Positions 38,389 through 47,615 are shown, counted from the first letter of the stretch. The stretch is DNA of 64,000 nucleotides from Flavobacterium sp. LHD-85 (GCF_030929595.1 NZ_JAVFVR010000001.1:496001-560000); one strand, 5' to 3'. Notes: generated by a model not told the origin, from the sequence alone. Made by a program: numbers and translations.

Positions 38389-39098
38389 ACCCGTCTGGCG
38401 GCGCAGGGATTTTGGCTGATGTAAAGACATTTGAACAGCATAAAGTTTCTGGTTTTGCTATTGCAACAGCTAACACCATTCAGACCGAAAATGAATTTCA
38501 TAAAATTGAATGGATCAATATCAATTTTGTAATACGCTCTATTGAAGTTTTATTTCAAAGCTATAAAATCAGTGTTGTCAAAATCGGAATTGTACCTTCT
38601 CTATCTTATTTAAATCGCATTCTTTCAACAATAAAACTAATTTCTCCTGACACAAAAATTGTCTGGGATCCAGTTTTAAAATCGACAACAGAATTTGATT
38701 TTCTAAATATTGAAGATCATTCGGATTTAATTCAAATCTTGTCAAAAATTGATCTGATTACGCCCAATTACCTAGAAATCGAACAATTAATACCCGGCTT
38801 TGTAAAAGATAATCTTTGGATTGAAAACGAAATTTCAACTGCAATTCTGTTAAAAGGAGGACATAATTTAAATGCTGTTGGAAAAGATCAGCTGTTTATG
38901 AAAAATAAAATCTTCGATTTACTTCCAAATGAAAAAAACTGCTCCGAAAAACATGGTTCTGGCTGTGTGCTTTCATCTGCAATTGCATCAAATTTAGCTC
39001 TAAATCAAACTATAACAGAAGCCTGTAAAAACGCTAAAATCTATATTGAGAACTATCTAAGTTCAACTACAACTTTAATTGGATATCATTATGTATAA
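38346..39098 (+). CDS. thiD: hydroxymethylpyrimidine (phosphate) kinase ThiD
   Basis: 250 aa ribokinase fold. TIAGLDPSGGAGILADVKTFEQH at the N-terminus; the C-terminal nucleotide site reads KHGSGCVLSSAIASN with the catalytic-Cys/anion-hole pattern GSGC. Phosphorylates HMP-P to HMP-PP. Overlaps both neighbours, indicating translational coupling. Confidence 0.95.
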   Translation: MSENRPFVLTIAGLDPSGGAGILADVKTFEQHKVSGFAIATANTIQTENEFHKIEWININFVIRSIEVLFQSYKISVVKIGIVPSLSYLNRILSTIKLISPDTKIVWDPVLKSTTEFDFLNIEDHSDLIQILSKIDLITPNYLEIEQLIPGFVKDNLWIENEISTAILLKGGHNLNAVGKDQLFMKNKIFDLLPNEKNCSEKHGSGCVLSSAIASNLALNQTITEACKNAKIYIENYLSSTTTLIGYHYV

Positions 39099-39729
39099 CA
39101 AACTGCAATACATCTCGCAAGGCGAAACAGTCGAAAAACAATTGTACAACATTCATCAAGCACTTGATGCTGGCTGCAATTGGGTACAAATGCGATTTAA
39201 AAATCAAACGCAAAAAGACGTTTTCACTTTGGCAGAAGCAGTAAAACCTTTGTGCGAAGAATATCTTGCGAACTTTATTGTAAACGACGATTTGCACCTC
39301 GCAGAGCAAATTGCAGCTGACGGAGTTCACTTGGGATTAACCGATACAAAAATCGACGAAGCAAGAGCAATTTTAGGCTCAACAAAAATTATTGGAGGAA
39401 CTGCTAATACATTCGAAGATATCGAAAATCACGTAAAAAACGGTTGTGATTATATTGGCTTGGGACCTTTTAGGTTTACAGCTACAAAAGAAAAACTAAG
39501 TCCGATTTTGGGTTTGTCGGGTTATTATGAAATTCTTCAAAAACTGAAAAAAAATAAAATCGACATTCCTGTTTATGCCATTGGAGGCATCACAGTTCGT
39601 GATGTAAGTCCGTTAATAGAAACGGGAATTTTCGGAATTGCCGTGTCTGGAATCATTACTGAAAGTGATGAAAAAGCAAAATTAATTCAACAATTAAAAG
39701 AAAAATTATATGCAGACATCATTGTTTAA
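39091..39729 (+). CDS. thiE: thiamine phosphate synthase ThiE
   Basis: 212 aa from the ATG at 39091; an in-frame TTG at 39079 is inferior. [48 protein letters not shown] and [11 protein letters not shown] are the canonical ThiE blocks. Joins HMP-PP and thiazole phosphate. Overlaps thiD by 8 nt and thiG by 20 nt. Confidence 0.94.
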   Translation: MYNKLQYISQGETVEKQLYNIHQALDAGCNWVQMRFKNQTQKDVFTLAEAVKPLCEEYLANFIVNDDLHLAEQIAADGVHLGLTDTKIDEARAILGSTKIIGGTANTFEDIENHVKNGCDYIGLGPFRFTATKEKLSPILGLSGYYEILQKLKKNKIDIPVYAIGGITVRDVSPLIETGIFGIAVSGIITESDEKAKLIQQLKEKLYADIIV

Positions 39730-40486
39730 TATAGGAGATAAAACCTTCAAATCCCGCTTATTTCTTGGAACCGGGAAATTTGGTTCGAATGAAGAAATGG
39801 AAGAGGCTGTTTTAGCTTCAGAAAGCGAATTGGTCACAGTGGCACTAAAGCGTATTGATCTTGAAACTGATACTGATGCTATTTTATCGCATTTAAAACA
39901 TCCTAATATTAATTTATTACCCAATACTTCTGGAGCAAGAAATGCCAAAGAAGCTGTTTTTGCGGCACAACTGGCTCGAGAAGCTCTAGAAACCAATTGG
40001 GTTAAACTTGAAATTCATCCTGATCCGAAATATTTAATGCCAGATCCTATTAAAACTTTAAAAGCGACTGAAGAATTGGCAAAATTGGGCTTTATTGTAC
40101 TTCCGTACATTCACGCCGATCCTGTTTTATGTAAACATTTAGAAAGTGCAGGGACATCGGCCGTAATGCCCTTGGGCTCTCCAATTGGAAGCAACAAAGG
40201 CTTAAAAACGATTGATTTCATTGAAATCATAATCGAACAAAGTACTGTTCCCGTTATTGTTGATGCTGGAATCGGAGCGCCTTCTGATGCTGCAAAAGCA
40301 ATGGAAATCGGCGCCGATGCTGTTTTGGTTAATACGGCAATTGCTGTCGCTGGAAATCCAAAATTAATGGCTGAGGCTTTTAGAGAAGCTGTAATTGCAG
40401 GAAGAAAAGCATTTGAAGCCAAAGTTGCCAATCAGCAAAATTATGCTTCAGCTTCTAGCCCATTGACTTCTTTTCTTTATGAGTAA
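39710..40486 (+). CDS. thiG: thiazole synthase ThiG
   Basis: 258 aa. [33 protein letters not shown] with the Schiff-base Lys, [18 protein letters not shown] and [23 protein letters not shown]. Uses ThiS thiocarboxylate, DXP and dehydroglycine from ThiH. A repeat-flanked GxxExxY gene now separates it from its partner thiH. Confidence 0.97.
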   Translation: MQTSLFNIGDKTFKSRLFLGTGKFGSNEEMEEAVLASESELVTVALKRIDLETDTDAILSHLKHPNINLLPNTSGARNAKEAVFAAQLAREALETNWVKLEIHPDPKYLMPDPIKTLKATEELAKLGFIVLPYIHADPVLCKHLESAGTSAVMPLGSPIGSNKGLKTIDFIEIIIEQSTVPVIVDAGIGAPSDAAKAMEIGADAVLVNTAIAVAGNPKLMAEAFREAVIAGRKAFEAKVANQQNYASASSPLTSFLYE

Positions 40487-40589
40487 TTTTTGGTTTCACG
40501 CAGATTTCTGCAGATTGAAGCAGATTTAATTTGATTTTTCATCTCTAAAATCTGCATAAAACCAATTTTCAAAAAGAAAGAAAATTCTT

Positions 40590-40597
40590 TAGTTTTG
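40590..40597 (+). promoter_or_regulatory. -7 box of the GxxExxY gene
   Basis: TAGTTTTG with TTTC 19 bp upstream: the cassette seems to have its own promoter. Confidence 0.45.
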
Positions 40598-40622
40598 TTT
40601 TTTTTATAAAAATTAAAGAATT

Positions 40623-41000
40623 ATGACTGAGAATGAAATATCGTATCTGATAAGAGGAGCAATTTTTAAGGTGTATAACAATTTAGGGCCAGGTTTATTT
40701 GAATCTGTTTACGAGAGCGCTCTGTTTTATGAATTAGAAAAGCTAGATTTAAAGATTCAAAAACAAGTTGAAGTTATAATTCCATATGAAGAGATAACAC
40801 TAGATCCCGCTTTTAGAATTGATATTTTAGTTGAAGACAAAGTAATAATTGAATTAAAATCGGTTGAAGATTTAGCTCCTATTCATTATAAACAATTAGC
40901 TACCTATTTAAGATTAACAAACAAAAAATTAGGCTTGTTAGTAAATTTCAATACGACAAACATTCTTAATGATATTAAAAGAATAGCAAATAAATTTTAA
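40623..41000 (+). CDS. GxxExxY protein (PD-(D/E)XK-like fold)
   Basis: 125 aa. Name-giving motif GPGLFESVYESAL, then IDILVEDKVIIELKSVE, which has the D-x(n)-ExK spacing of the PD-(D/E)XK nuclease fold, and HYKQLATYLRLTNKKLGLLVNF. Abundant orphan family of Bacteroidetes with no established function. Unrelated to thiamine; flanked by inverted repeats and has its own promoter. Confidence 0.9.
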   Translation: MTENEISYLIRGAIFKVYNNLGPGLFESVYESALFYELEKLDLKIQKQVEVIIPYEEITLDPAFRIDILVEDKVIIELKSVEDLAPIHYKQLATYLRLTNKKLGLLVNFNTTNILNDIKRIANKF

Positions 41001-41071
41001 TCATACAGATCAAAAATTAAATCATTTTTAATCAGCTTAAATCTGCCAAATCTGCGTGAAACCAAAATAAA

Positions 41072-42208
41072 ATGAGAACATTCAAATCTATTTTCGAGCA
41101 ATATAATTGGGATGAAATCCAAACCAGAATATATAAAACCACTTCAAAAGATGTCGAGCGCACTTTGGCTAAAACTAAATACAGTCTAGATGATTTTTTG
41201 ATCTTAATCTCTCCTGCTGCACAAAATTTTTTAGAACAAATGGCACAAAGATGCCATGAAATCACTAAGAAACGTTTCGGAAAAACGATTCAAATGTATG
41301 CGCCACTTTATTTAAGCAATGAATGCCAAAACATTTGCACCTATTGCGGATTTAGTTTAGACAATAAAATCAAAAGAAAAACCCTTACAGATGCTGAGAT
41401 AAAACTGGAAGTCGAAGCTCTAAAAAAAACAGGCTTCGATCATGTTCTGTTAGTTACAGGCGAAGCAAATTATGCTGTAAATATCAATTATTTTCTGAAC
41501 GCCATTAATTTAATCAGAAAAGATTTTTCGATTATTTCTGTTGAAGTGCAACCGCTTTCTACAGAAGATTATCAGCGTTTGCATGAAGCTGGCGTATATT
41601 CCGTTTTAGTGTATCAGGAAACGTATCATCAGGAAGTTTACAAAAAGTATCATACTAAAGGGAAAAAATCAAACTTCGATTATCGATTAGAAACTCCTGA
41701 CAGAATTGGAACTGCGGGAATTCATAAAATTGGGTTAGGGGTTTTATTAGGCTTAGAAGACTGGCGAACCGATAGCTTTTTCAATGCTCTGCATTTAGAT
41801 TATTTGCAGAAGAAATATTGGCAGACAAAATATTCGGTTTCCTTTCCCAGACTGCGTCCTGCCGAAGGAATTATCGAACCCAATTTTATTATGGATGATA
41901 AAGATTTAACGCAATTAATCTGCGCTTACCGTTTATGGAATGAAGATTTAGAAATTTCGATTTCAACTCGCGAAAACGAGAAATTCAGAAACCATATTAT
42001 TCCAATTGGAGTTACGAGTATGAGTGCGGGTTCAAAAACGAATCCTGGCGGCTATGTTGTTGATCCGCAATCTTTGGAGCAATTTGAAATCAGTGATGAA
42101 CGTTCTGCAGAAGAAATTTCAAAAATTATAAAAAACGCAGGCTATGAACCCGTTTGGAAGGACTGGAGCAAAGCATATAGTCGAAAGTTGGAAAGTCTAA
42201 AGTCATAA
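41072..42208 (+). CDS. thiH: 2-iminoacetate synthase ThiH
   Basis: 378 aa radical-SAM enzyme cleaving tyrosine to dehydroglycine for ThiG. Cluster motif CQNICTYCGFS (CX3CX2C), VEVQPLSTEDYQRLHEAG, ETYHQEVYKKYHTKGKKSN, VTSMSAGSKTNPGGY. The C-terminal SRKLESLKS is encoded by the left arm of an intergenic inverted repeat that runs into the next gap. Confidence 0.97.
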   Translation: MRTFKSIFEQYNWDEIQTRIYKTTSKDVERTLAKTKYSLDDFLILISPAAQNFLEQMAQRCHEITKKRFGKTIQMYAPLYLSNECQNICTYCGFSLDNKIKRKTLTDAEIKLEVEALKKTGFDHVLLVTGEANYAVNINYFLNAINLIRKDFSIISVEVQPLSTEDYQRLHEAGVYSVLVYQETYHQEVYKKYHTKGKKSNFDYRLETPDRIGTAGIHKIGLGVLLGLEDWRTDSFFNALHLDYLQKKYWQTKYSVSFPRLRPAEGIIEPNFIMDDKDLTQLICAYRLWNEDLEISISTRENEKFRNHIIPIGVTSMSAGSKTNPGGYVVDPQSLEQFEISDERSAEEISKIIKNAGYEPVWKDWSKAYSRKLESLKS

Positions 42209-42279
42209 AGTCCAAAACTGCATTTATAATTTAATTTTAACCATATTCAAAGACTTTCGACATTCGACTTTTCAACTTT
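42184..42279. repeat. AAAGTTGGAAAGTC inverted repeat, thiH-thiF
   Basis: AAAGTTGGAAAGTC (42184..42197) pairs with GACTTTTCAACTTT (42266..42279) with a single G-T wobble. The left arm is inside the thiH 3' end. Confidence 0.45.
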
Positions 42280-42295
42280 AAGACTAAAATCTAAA

Positions 42296-43006
42296 ATGAG
42301 CATTATCAAAGAATTCCTCCGTTACAACAGACAAACTATTCTTCCTGAAATTGGCGATGAAGGGCAGGAAAAATTAAAAAAAGCTAGAGTTCTAGTAATT
42401 GGAGCGGGTGGTTTGGGCTGCCCGATTTTACAATATATTGCAACTGCAGGAGTTGGTTTTATTGGAATTATGGATTTTGATACGATTGAAATTCACAATC
42501 TTCACAGACAGATTTTGTATACCGAAAATGAAATTGGACAACATAAATCTATTGTTGCCAAAGATGTCGTTTCAAAACTAAATCCACTAATTGAAGTTGT
42601 TGCGATTAATGAAAAATTAACTGCAGAAAATGCTTCAAAGATTATTCAGCAATATGATATTGTAGTAGATGGTTCTGATAATTTCTCCACTCGTTACTTG
42701 GTTAATGATACTTGCGTTAAACTTAAAAAACCGTTGGTTTATGGAAGCATTTTAAAATTTGAAGGTCAGATTGCTGTTTTCAATCATAACGGAAGTAAAA
42801 ATCTCCGCGATTTATTTCCTGAAATGCCAGACCCAAAAGATGTTCCGAATTGTAATTTAAATGGCGTTTTAGGTACATTGCCTGGAATTATAGGCAATAT
42901 GATGGCGCACGAAACTTTAAAATTGATTCTAGAATTGCCAACTTTAAATAATGAACTTGTTATTTTTAATACTTTAAACTGGAATTTTATAAAGCTGAGT
43001 TTCTAG
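42296..43006 (+). CDS. thiF: ThiF-type sulfur-carrier adenylyltransferase
   Basis: 236 aa. Rossmann ATP site VLVIGAGGLGCPILQYIATAGVG, IHNLHRQILY (Arg finger region), VDGSDNFSTRYLVND, catalytic-Cys region VPNCNLNGVLG. Adenylates the ThiS C-terminus. The two CxxC pairs that bind zinc in E. coli ThiF/MoeB are not seen and there is no rhodanese domain. Last gene of the operon; its stop overlaps the convergent MOSC gene by 4 nt. Confidence 0.9.
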   Translation: MSIIKEFLRYNRQTILPEIGDEGQEKLKKARVLVIGAGGLGCPILQYIATAGVGFIGIMDFDTIEIHNLHRQILYTENEIGQHKSIVAKDVVSKLNPLIEVVAINEKLTAENASKIIQQYDIVVDGSDNFSTRYLVNDTCVKLKKPLVYGSILKFEGQIAVFNHNGSKNLRDLFPEMPDPKDVPNCNLNGVLGTLPGIIGNMMAHETLKLILELPTLNNELVIFNTLNWNFIKLSF

Positions 43007-43797
43007 ATAATAACCTTATCGCCTACACTGATAATTCCAGAATTCAGACTCACAATATTGGTTCCGAACAAAACAGAATTATCTACATTTCTGTATTTGC
43101 TTAAAGTTTTCAGAGGTTCTTTTTTCAAACGCCCATTTTCCGGATCATTGTTTACCATAATACATCTTCCGCAGGGTTTTATGTTTTTAAACTGAACTTC
43201 ACCTATCGCAAAAGTCTTAAAATCATCTTCTTCGTGAGGATTTTCAGTACTTATTACAATGTTTGGACGAAATCTTTTTATGGTAATTTTTTCATCCAAT
43301 TTATCATTCAAAAAAGCCAAGCTTTTAGATCCAATCATTAAATAAGGATAACCATCTGCCAAACTCACATTGAATGTTTCTTTTAATCTGGAGCTTTCAT
43401 GTTTGCGATCTCCATTTTTTAGTATTTTGACCAATTTACATTCAAAACCTAAATGTTGGCTAAACCATTTTGAAGTTTCCTGATTTACCTCAACCACTTC
43501 ACTTTTATCATCCCAAACATTTACTTCTATTGCGTTTTCTAAATTTTCGTCAGTAGAAAATTCATGCTTTTGATCCTGAAAAACAATACTAATTTTCCCT
43601 TCTAAAATCTGCGGATAAAACTGACTCATGATTCGGTGTTCTCTCTGCGTCAGCATTTGATTTTCTGCATCAATCAGCATCCAACGACGATCGTTTTCAA
43701 ACCCCATTTCTTCAGCTTTTGCAGACTCCAGACTGATTCCTGCCAAACTTTTTATCGGATAAATATAAATTTCTTTTACGCTGTAAATGGCACTCAT
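43003..43797 (-). CDS. MOSC domain protein (mARC/YcbX-like)
   Basis: 264 aa. N-terminal MOSC_N barrel (YPIKSLAGISLESAKAEEMGFENDRRWMLID) and MOSC domain with RFRPNIVISTENPHEEDDF and the Moco-binding Cys in KPCGRCIMVN. No ferredoxin domain, so it would need separate reductase partners. Reduction of N-hydroxylated compounds is the family activity. Downstream partner of aat, 3 nt apart. Confidence 0.88.
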   Translation of the reverse strand: MSAIYSVKEIYIYPIKSLAGISLESAKAEEMGFENDRRWMLIDAENQMLTQREHRIMSQFYPQILEGKISIVFQDQKHEFSTDENLENAIEVNVWDDKSEVVEVNQETSKWFSQHLGFECKLVKILKNGDRKHESSRLKETFNVSLADGYPYLMIGSKSLAFLNDKLDEKITIKRFRPNIVISTENPHEEDDFKTFAIGEVQFKNIKPCGRCIMVNNDPENGRLKKEPLKTLSKYRNVDNSVLFGTNIVSLNSGIISVGDKVII

Positions 43798-43800
43798 TTT

Positions 43801-44439
43801 CTATTTACTTTTTAAAATGGACATAAATTCTTCTCGATCAATTTCTCGACAGCCTAAACTTTCCAAATGCGGATTGTAAACCTGACAATCCAATAGCTTA
43901 TAATTTTCTTTCTTCAAATATAAAGCTAAAGCAATAAAAGCTGTTTTTGAAGCATTTGAAACTTTAGAAAACATACTTTCTCCACAAAAAATATCTCCTA
44001 AATCAATTCCGTACAAACCGCCAACCAAAATATCATCTTGCCAAACCTCAACAGATTTAGCTATCCCTTCTTCATTCAATTTGCAATATGCTTCAATCAT
44101 TTCATCAGAAATCCAAGTTCCGTTCTGTCCTTCACGTTTTATCTGCTGGCAATTTAAAATTACTTCGCTAAAATTTTTGTTGTAAGTGACCTTAAACATT
44201 TTTTTATTGAGAATCTTTTTCATGCTTTTGGATATCACCAATTCATCAAAAAACAACACCATTCTTGGATCTGGTGCCCACCACAGAATAGGTTCTCCTT
44301 CATTAAACCAAGGAAATATACCACTTTTGTAAGCCAATAGTAGGCGTTCTGAACTTAGATCGCCACCAATTGCCAAAACTCCTTCTTCATCTGCTTCTGT
44401 TACTGGCGGAAAAAATAAATCGTTGAATAGATAATACAT
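43801..44439 (-). CDS. aat: leucyl/phenylalanyl-tRNA--protein transferase
   Basis: 212 aa. GVLAIGGDLSSERLLLAYKSGIFPWF, ILWWAPDPRMVLF, GGLYGIDLGDIFCGESMFS and LDCQVYNPHLESLGCREI are canonical Aat blocks. Adds Leu/Phe to N-terminal Lys or Arg to create N-degrons. Operon with the MOSC gene. Confidence 0.96.
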   Translation of the reverse strand: MYYLFNDLFFPPVTEADEEGVLAIGGDLSSERLLLAYKSGIFPWFNEGEPILWWAPDPRMVLFFDELVISKSMKKILNKKMFKVTYNKNFSEVILNCQQIKREGQNGTWISDEMIEAYCKLNEEGIAKSVEVWQDDILVGGLYGIDLGDIFCGESMFSKVSNASKTAFIALALYLKKENYKLLDCQVYNPHLESLGCREIDREEFMSILKSK

Positions 44440-44458
44440 TTTTAAATAATCAATTTTT

Positions 44459-44562
44459 TAAATTCCAAATTCCAAGATTTGGAGATCAATAAAAAAGAAT
44501 CAAAAATAAAATTCCAAATTCCAAATTCACGAGAATGAATTGGAATTTGGAATTTAGTAAAT
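44459..44562. repeat. ATTCCAA-type inverted repeat tract
   Basis: AAATTCCAAATTCCAAG near 44459 and again near 44513, then the complement TTGGAATTTGGAATTT at 44540..44555; can fold into a long hairpin between aat and the DUF3127 gene. Confidence 0.55.
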
Positions 44563-44576
44563 TGAATTTTAAACTC

Positions 44577-44948
44577 TTAGAACGGTAAATCGTCTGGTTC
44601 GTCTTCGTTTATACTTGTTGCTGGCGCAAAAGTTTCTGCAGCTGGCATTGGTGCACCTTGAGCAGGTCCTTCTGGAGCTAATCTTTCAATTCTCCAACCT
44701 TGAATACTATTAAAATATCTAGTTTCTCCTTGTGGGTTAACCCATTCTCTTCCTCTTAAATTGATAGAAACTTTTACTGCATCTCCTTGCTTATAGCTAC
44801 TCAATAAATCACATTTATCTTGTGTAAATTCGATTAAAATATGTTGTGGATACTGCTCCTCAGTAGTAACAACTAACTCTCTTTTTTTGAATGAGGCACT
44901 AACTTGCTGCTCTGGGTTAACCACTTTTACTTTTCCTGTAACTTCCAT
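44577..44948 (-). CDS. DUF3127 protein with SSB-like C-terminal tip
   Basis: 123 aa. DUF3127 domain (1-90): MEVTGKVKVVNPEQQVSASFKKRELVV, HILIEFTQDKCDLL, KVSINLRGREWVNPQGE, an OB-type beta arrangement, then a flexible linker and acidic end EDEPDDLPF, very like the SSB tail that recruits repair proteins. Nucleic-acid binding is a reasonable inference, not shown. 33 nt downstream of the flavin reductase gene. Confidence 0.83.
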   Translation of the reverse strand: MEVTGKVKVVNPEQQVSASFKKRELVVTTEEQYPQHILIEFTQDKCDLLSSYKQGDAVKVSINLRGREWVNPQGETRYFNSIQGWRIERLAPEGPAQGAPMPAAETFAPATSINEDEPDDLPF

Positions 44949-44981
44949 CTTCGTCTATTTAATTATTGTTTCTATTTCTTT

Positions 44982-45857
44982 TTATTTCTTAGCTAAAAGC
45001 ACTTTCCAAGCCGATTCTACATCGCCATTATCCAGATATTTTTTGGCTTCTAAATGTACTTTTTTCTGGTCGTCTGAGCTTAAAACTCCTTTGACCGCGA
45101 AATTTTCTTTCACAAATATAGTAACTTCTTCGATTGTAGGCAAGGATTCTATATTGCCTAATTTGCCTAAATCATTCCCATCAAAAACATCACTTTCTTT
45201 TATAAAATTAGGAATCGCATCTACACCAATCCCCAGTGTTGTTAAAGGTTTCGCCACTTCAAAAAGCCCTTGGTTTGATCTTGAATACCAATTATTTCCA
45301 AGTCTTGAGACCAAATCAATTTTATGCTGATCGATTGCTCCATTTTCATCCAAAATCGATTCGGCGATATGAATTTTTACTACTTCGCATAAAATCAAAT
45401 TTCCTGCTCCGCCTTCTGTTCCTAACGGAATAATCTGTGTAATTTTGCATTCAAATTGAACTGGAGATTCTTTTACACGATATGGTTTTACTAAATCTGA
45501 AGGAATTTGTGTTAATCCTGCTTTGATGAATTCATTTACTCCATCTCCATATTCTGTACTTGCCAATGAAGTTTGCTGTACAATATCATAATTGACAACA
45601 TTTATTACAACTTCTCGAGTTGCTTCGGCATTAATTAAAGTATGTTTAATCGTATTATCGCGAACACGTCTTGATGGCGAAAAAACCAAAATAGGCGGAT
45701 TGGCGCTAAACACATTAAAGAAACTAAACGGAGACAAATTAGGAACTCCACTTTTACTGATTGTGCTTGCAAAAGCAATAGGCCTCGGACCGATTGAACT
45801 CTGCAGATAGCCTTGCAATTTGGCCGTTGGAATTTCTTTTGGATTAATGCTAATCAT
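44982..45857 (-). CDS. flavin reductase-like FMN-binding protein
   Basis: 291 aa. N-terminal flavin-reductase split barrel (1-200): SIGPRPIAFASTISKSGVPNLSPFSFFNVFSANPP and SPVQFECKITQII. About 90 extra C-terminal residues follow, ending in helices. Likely binds FMN; substrate unknown. -7 box TACTTTTG at 45896..45903 on the minus strand. Confidence 0.85.
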   Translation of the reverse strand: MISINPKEIPTAKLQGYLQSSIGPRPIAFASTISKSGVPNLSPFSFFNVFSANPPILVFSPSRRVRDNTIKHTLINAEATREVVINVVNYDIVQQTSLASTEYGDGVNEFIKAGLTQIPSDLVKPYRVKESPVQFECKITQIIPLGTEGGAGNLILCEVVKIHIAESILDENGAIDQHKIDLVSRLGNNWYSRSNQGLFEVAKPLTTLGIGVDAIPNFIKESDVFDGNDLGKLGNIESLPTIEEVTIFVKENFAVKGVLSSDDQKKVHLEAKKYLDNGDVESAWKVLLAKK

Positions 45858-46018
45858 ACTTTTTTATTTAAACAGAATCTCACTTTATTCTGCTACAAAA
45901 GTATTGAAATCGTTTAATTAGAGGAAATACTTTTAAAAGATAAAACGAAAAATCTTTAAGCTAATGCAAAATATAAAATGTATATATTTCGTTATATTTA
46001 TACCTCAAAATAACTGAT

Positions 46019-47170
46019 ATGTCTTTTTCCGAAAGAACAAATACAATCCGCTGGATTATTATTTCTGTTTGTTTTATAATCATTTCTCTAATTCTTTGGA
46101 ACACCTATTCTTTTTTCCAAATTTTTAAAAATGAGGAGCGTTTAAAAATGAACCTCTTTGTAAATGCACAAATTACACTGGTGAATGCAAATGAAAATAC
46201 CGATGTCGAATTGCCTCTTCAGATCTTTAGCAACAATACTTCTATTCCAGGCATTATAATGCTGTATGATAATGTGGTAAGTTCTGTAAATGTTCCTGAT
46301 GAAATTCTTAATGATAAGAAAAAAAGGACTGCTTTCTTGAACAAACTGAAAAATGAAAATGAGCCTATCACTTTTGAATATGCACCAGGAAAATATCAAA
46401 CCCTATATTATGGCAATTCTGCATTGCTAAACAAGCTTAAATATTATCCAATTGCGTTGCTTCTTATTATTTTTCTATGTATTGCTTTGATTTACAATTT
46501 TTACAAAAGCACCAAAATGGCAACCCAAAACAAACTTTGGGCAGGAATGGCAAAAGAAACGGCACATCAAATCGGAACTCCGCTTTCTTCGTTAATTGGC
46601 TGGGTTGAAATTTTAAAAACTGAAGATATAGATTCGTCGATTAGTCTTGAAATTGAAAAAGATATTGAGCGTTTGCAGACCATCACTGATCGTTTTTCTA
46701 AAATTGGTTCGATACCTGTTTTAGAACTTCATGATATTGCCGAAGAAACCAAAACAGCTTATGAATATTTACAATCTCGTTTTTCTAAGCAAGTTACATT
46801 TTCGTTTCGGGCCCCAAACGAACCTATTTTAGGAATGATCAATCCAACATTGCATAGTTGGACTATAGAAAATTTGGTTAAAAATGCGATTGATGCCATG
46901 AAAGGAAAAGGTACTCTCGATCTTCAAATTGAGCAGGATGCACATCAGGTAAAAATAAACATTAAAGATTCGGGAACTGGTATTCCTAAAAAGCAATTTA
47001 AAACTATTTTTGAAACCGGGTATACCACAAAAAAACGCGGTTGGGGACTTGGACTTTCTTTAACCAAAAGAATTGTGGAAGAATATCATAACGGAAAAAT
47101 CAAAGTTTTAAATTCTGAAATCGGGAAAGGAACTACTTTTCAAATTGCATTAAATAAAAAAGTGCAGTAA
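46019..47170 (+). CDS. orphan sensor histidine kinase
   Basis: 383 aa. Two membrane helices (about 12-30 and 142-160) enclose a periplasmic region of 110 residues; H-box MAKETAHQIGTPLSSLIGW, a variant common in Bacteroidetes; N box NLVKNAIDAM, DSGTGIPK, GLGLSLTKRI. No response regulator adjacent, so the partner is elsewhere. Confidence 0.92.
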   Translation: MSFSERTNTIRWIIISVCFIIISLILWNTYSFFQIFKNEERLKMNLFVNAQITLVNANENTDVELPLQIFSNNTSIPGIIMLYDNVVSSVNVPDEILNDKKKRTAFLNKLKNENEPITFEYAPGKYQTLYYGNSALLNKLKYYPIALLLIIFLCIALIYNFYKSTKMATQNKLWAGMAKETAHQIGTPLSSLIGWVEILKTEDIDSSISLEIEKDIERLQTITDRFSKIGSIPVLELHDIAEETKTAYEYLQSRFSKQVTFSFRAPNEPILGMINPTLHSWTIENLVKNAIDAMKGKGTLDLQIEQDAHQVKINIKDSGTGIPKKQFKTIFETGYTTKKRGWGLGLSLTKRIVEEYHNGKIKVLNSEIGKGTTFQIALNKKVQ

Positions 47171-47188
47171 TCAATTTACTGCACTTTA
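47157..47188. terminator. terminator overlapping the kinase stop codon
   Basis: AAAAGTGCAGTAA/TTTACTGCACTTT stem containing the TAA of the kinase gene; convergent with the HIT gene. Confidence 0.8.
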
Positions 47189-47225
47189 GTTATCTGTTTT
47201 GTCAGACTTAGCGAAGTCGAAGTCT

Positions 47226-47615
47226 TTATAAATTCGATTGAATATCTTTTGCTAAAGCTTCAAATTCTTCTTTTGAAAGAGAAACTTTATCAATAAAACG
47301 CATTTCATCCATGTGGTTTAATGGGATCAAATGTACGTGTGCATGAGGAACTTCAAGTCCAACAACTGCAATTCCGATTCTTTTGCATGGAACTGTTTTT
47401 TCTAAGGCTGCTGCAACTCTTTTAGAGAATTTCATTAATCCTAAATACAATTCCTCATCCATATCAAAAATCTTATCGATTTCTTGTTTCGGAATGCAAA
47501 GCGTATGTCCTTTTGCATTTGGATTTACATCTAAAAATGCTAAATAGTTTTCGTCTTCAGCAATTTTATAAGCTGGAATTTCTCCGTTTACTATTTTAGT
47601 GAATATTGAACTCAT
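47226..47615 (-). CDS. HIT family nucleotide hydrolase
   Basis: 129 aa. FTKIVNGEIPAYKIAEDENYLAFLDVNPNAKGHTL and the catalytic HxHxH motif in VPHAHVHLIPL: HINT/Fhit-type hydrolysis of nucleoside phosphoramidates or dinucleotides. 47 nt downstream of greA, same transcript. Confidence 0.93.
   Translation of the reverse strand: MSSIFTKIVNGEIPAYKIAEDENYLAFLDVNPNAKGHTLCIPKQEIDKIFDMDEELYLGLMKFSKRVAAALEKTVPCKRIGIAVVGLEVPHAHVHLIPLNHMDEMRFIDKVSLSKEEFEALAKDIQSNL

Larger units (their letters stand above)
40488..41067. mobile_element. putative GxxExxY cassette with terminal inverted repeats
   Basis: Perfect 20-bp inverted repeats at 40488..40507 and 41048..41067 (core TGGTTTCACGCAGATTT) extend imperfectly to about 40 bp via GCAGATT units. 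The left end begins one base after the thiG stop and the right end stops 4 nt before thiH. A third, two-mismatch copy (40548..40564) is inverted relative to the left end. No transposase is inside; mobilisation in trans or repeat-mediated spread is inferred. Confidence 0.5.
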
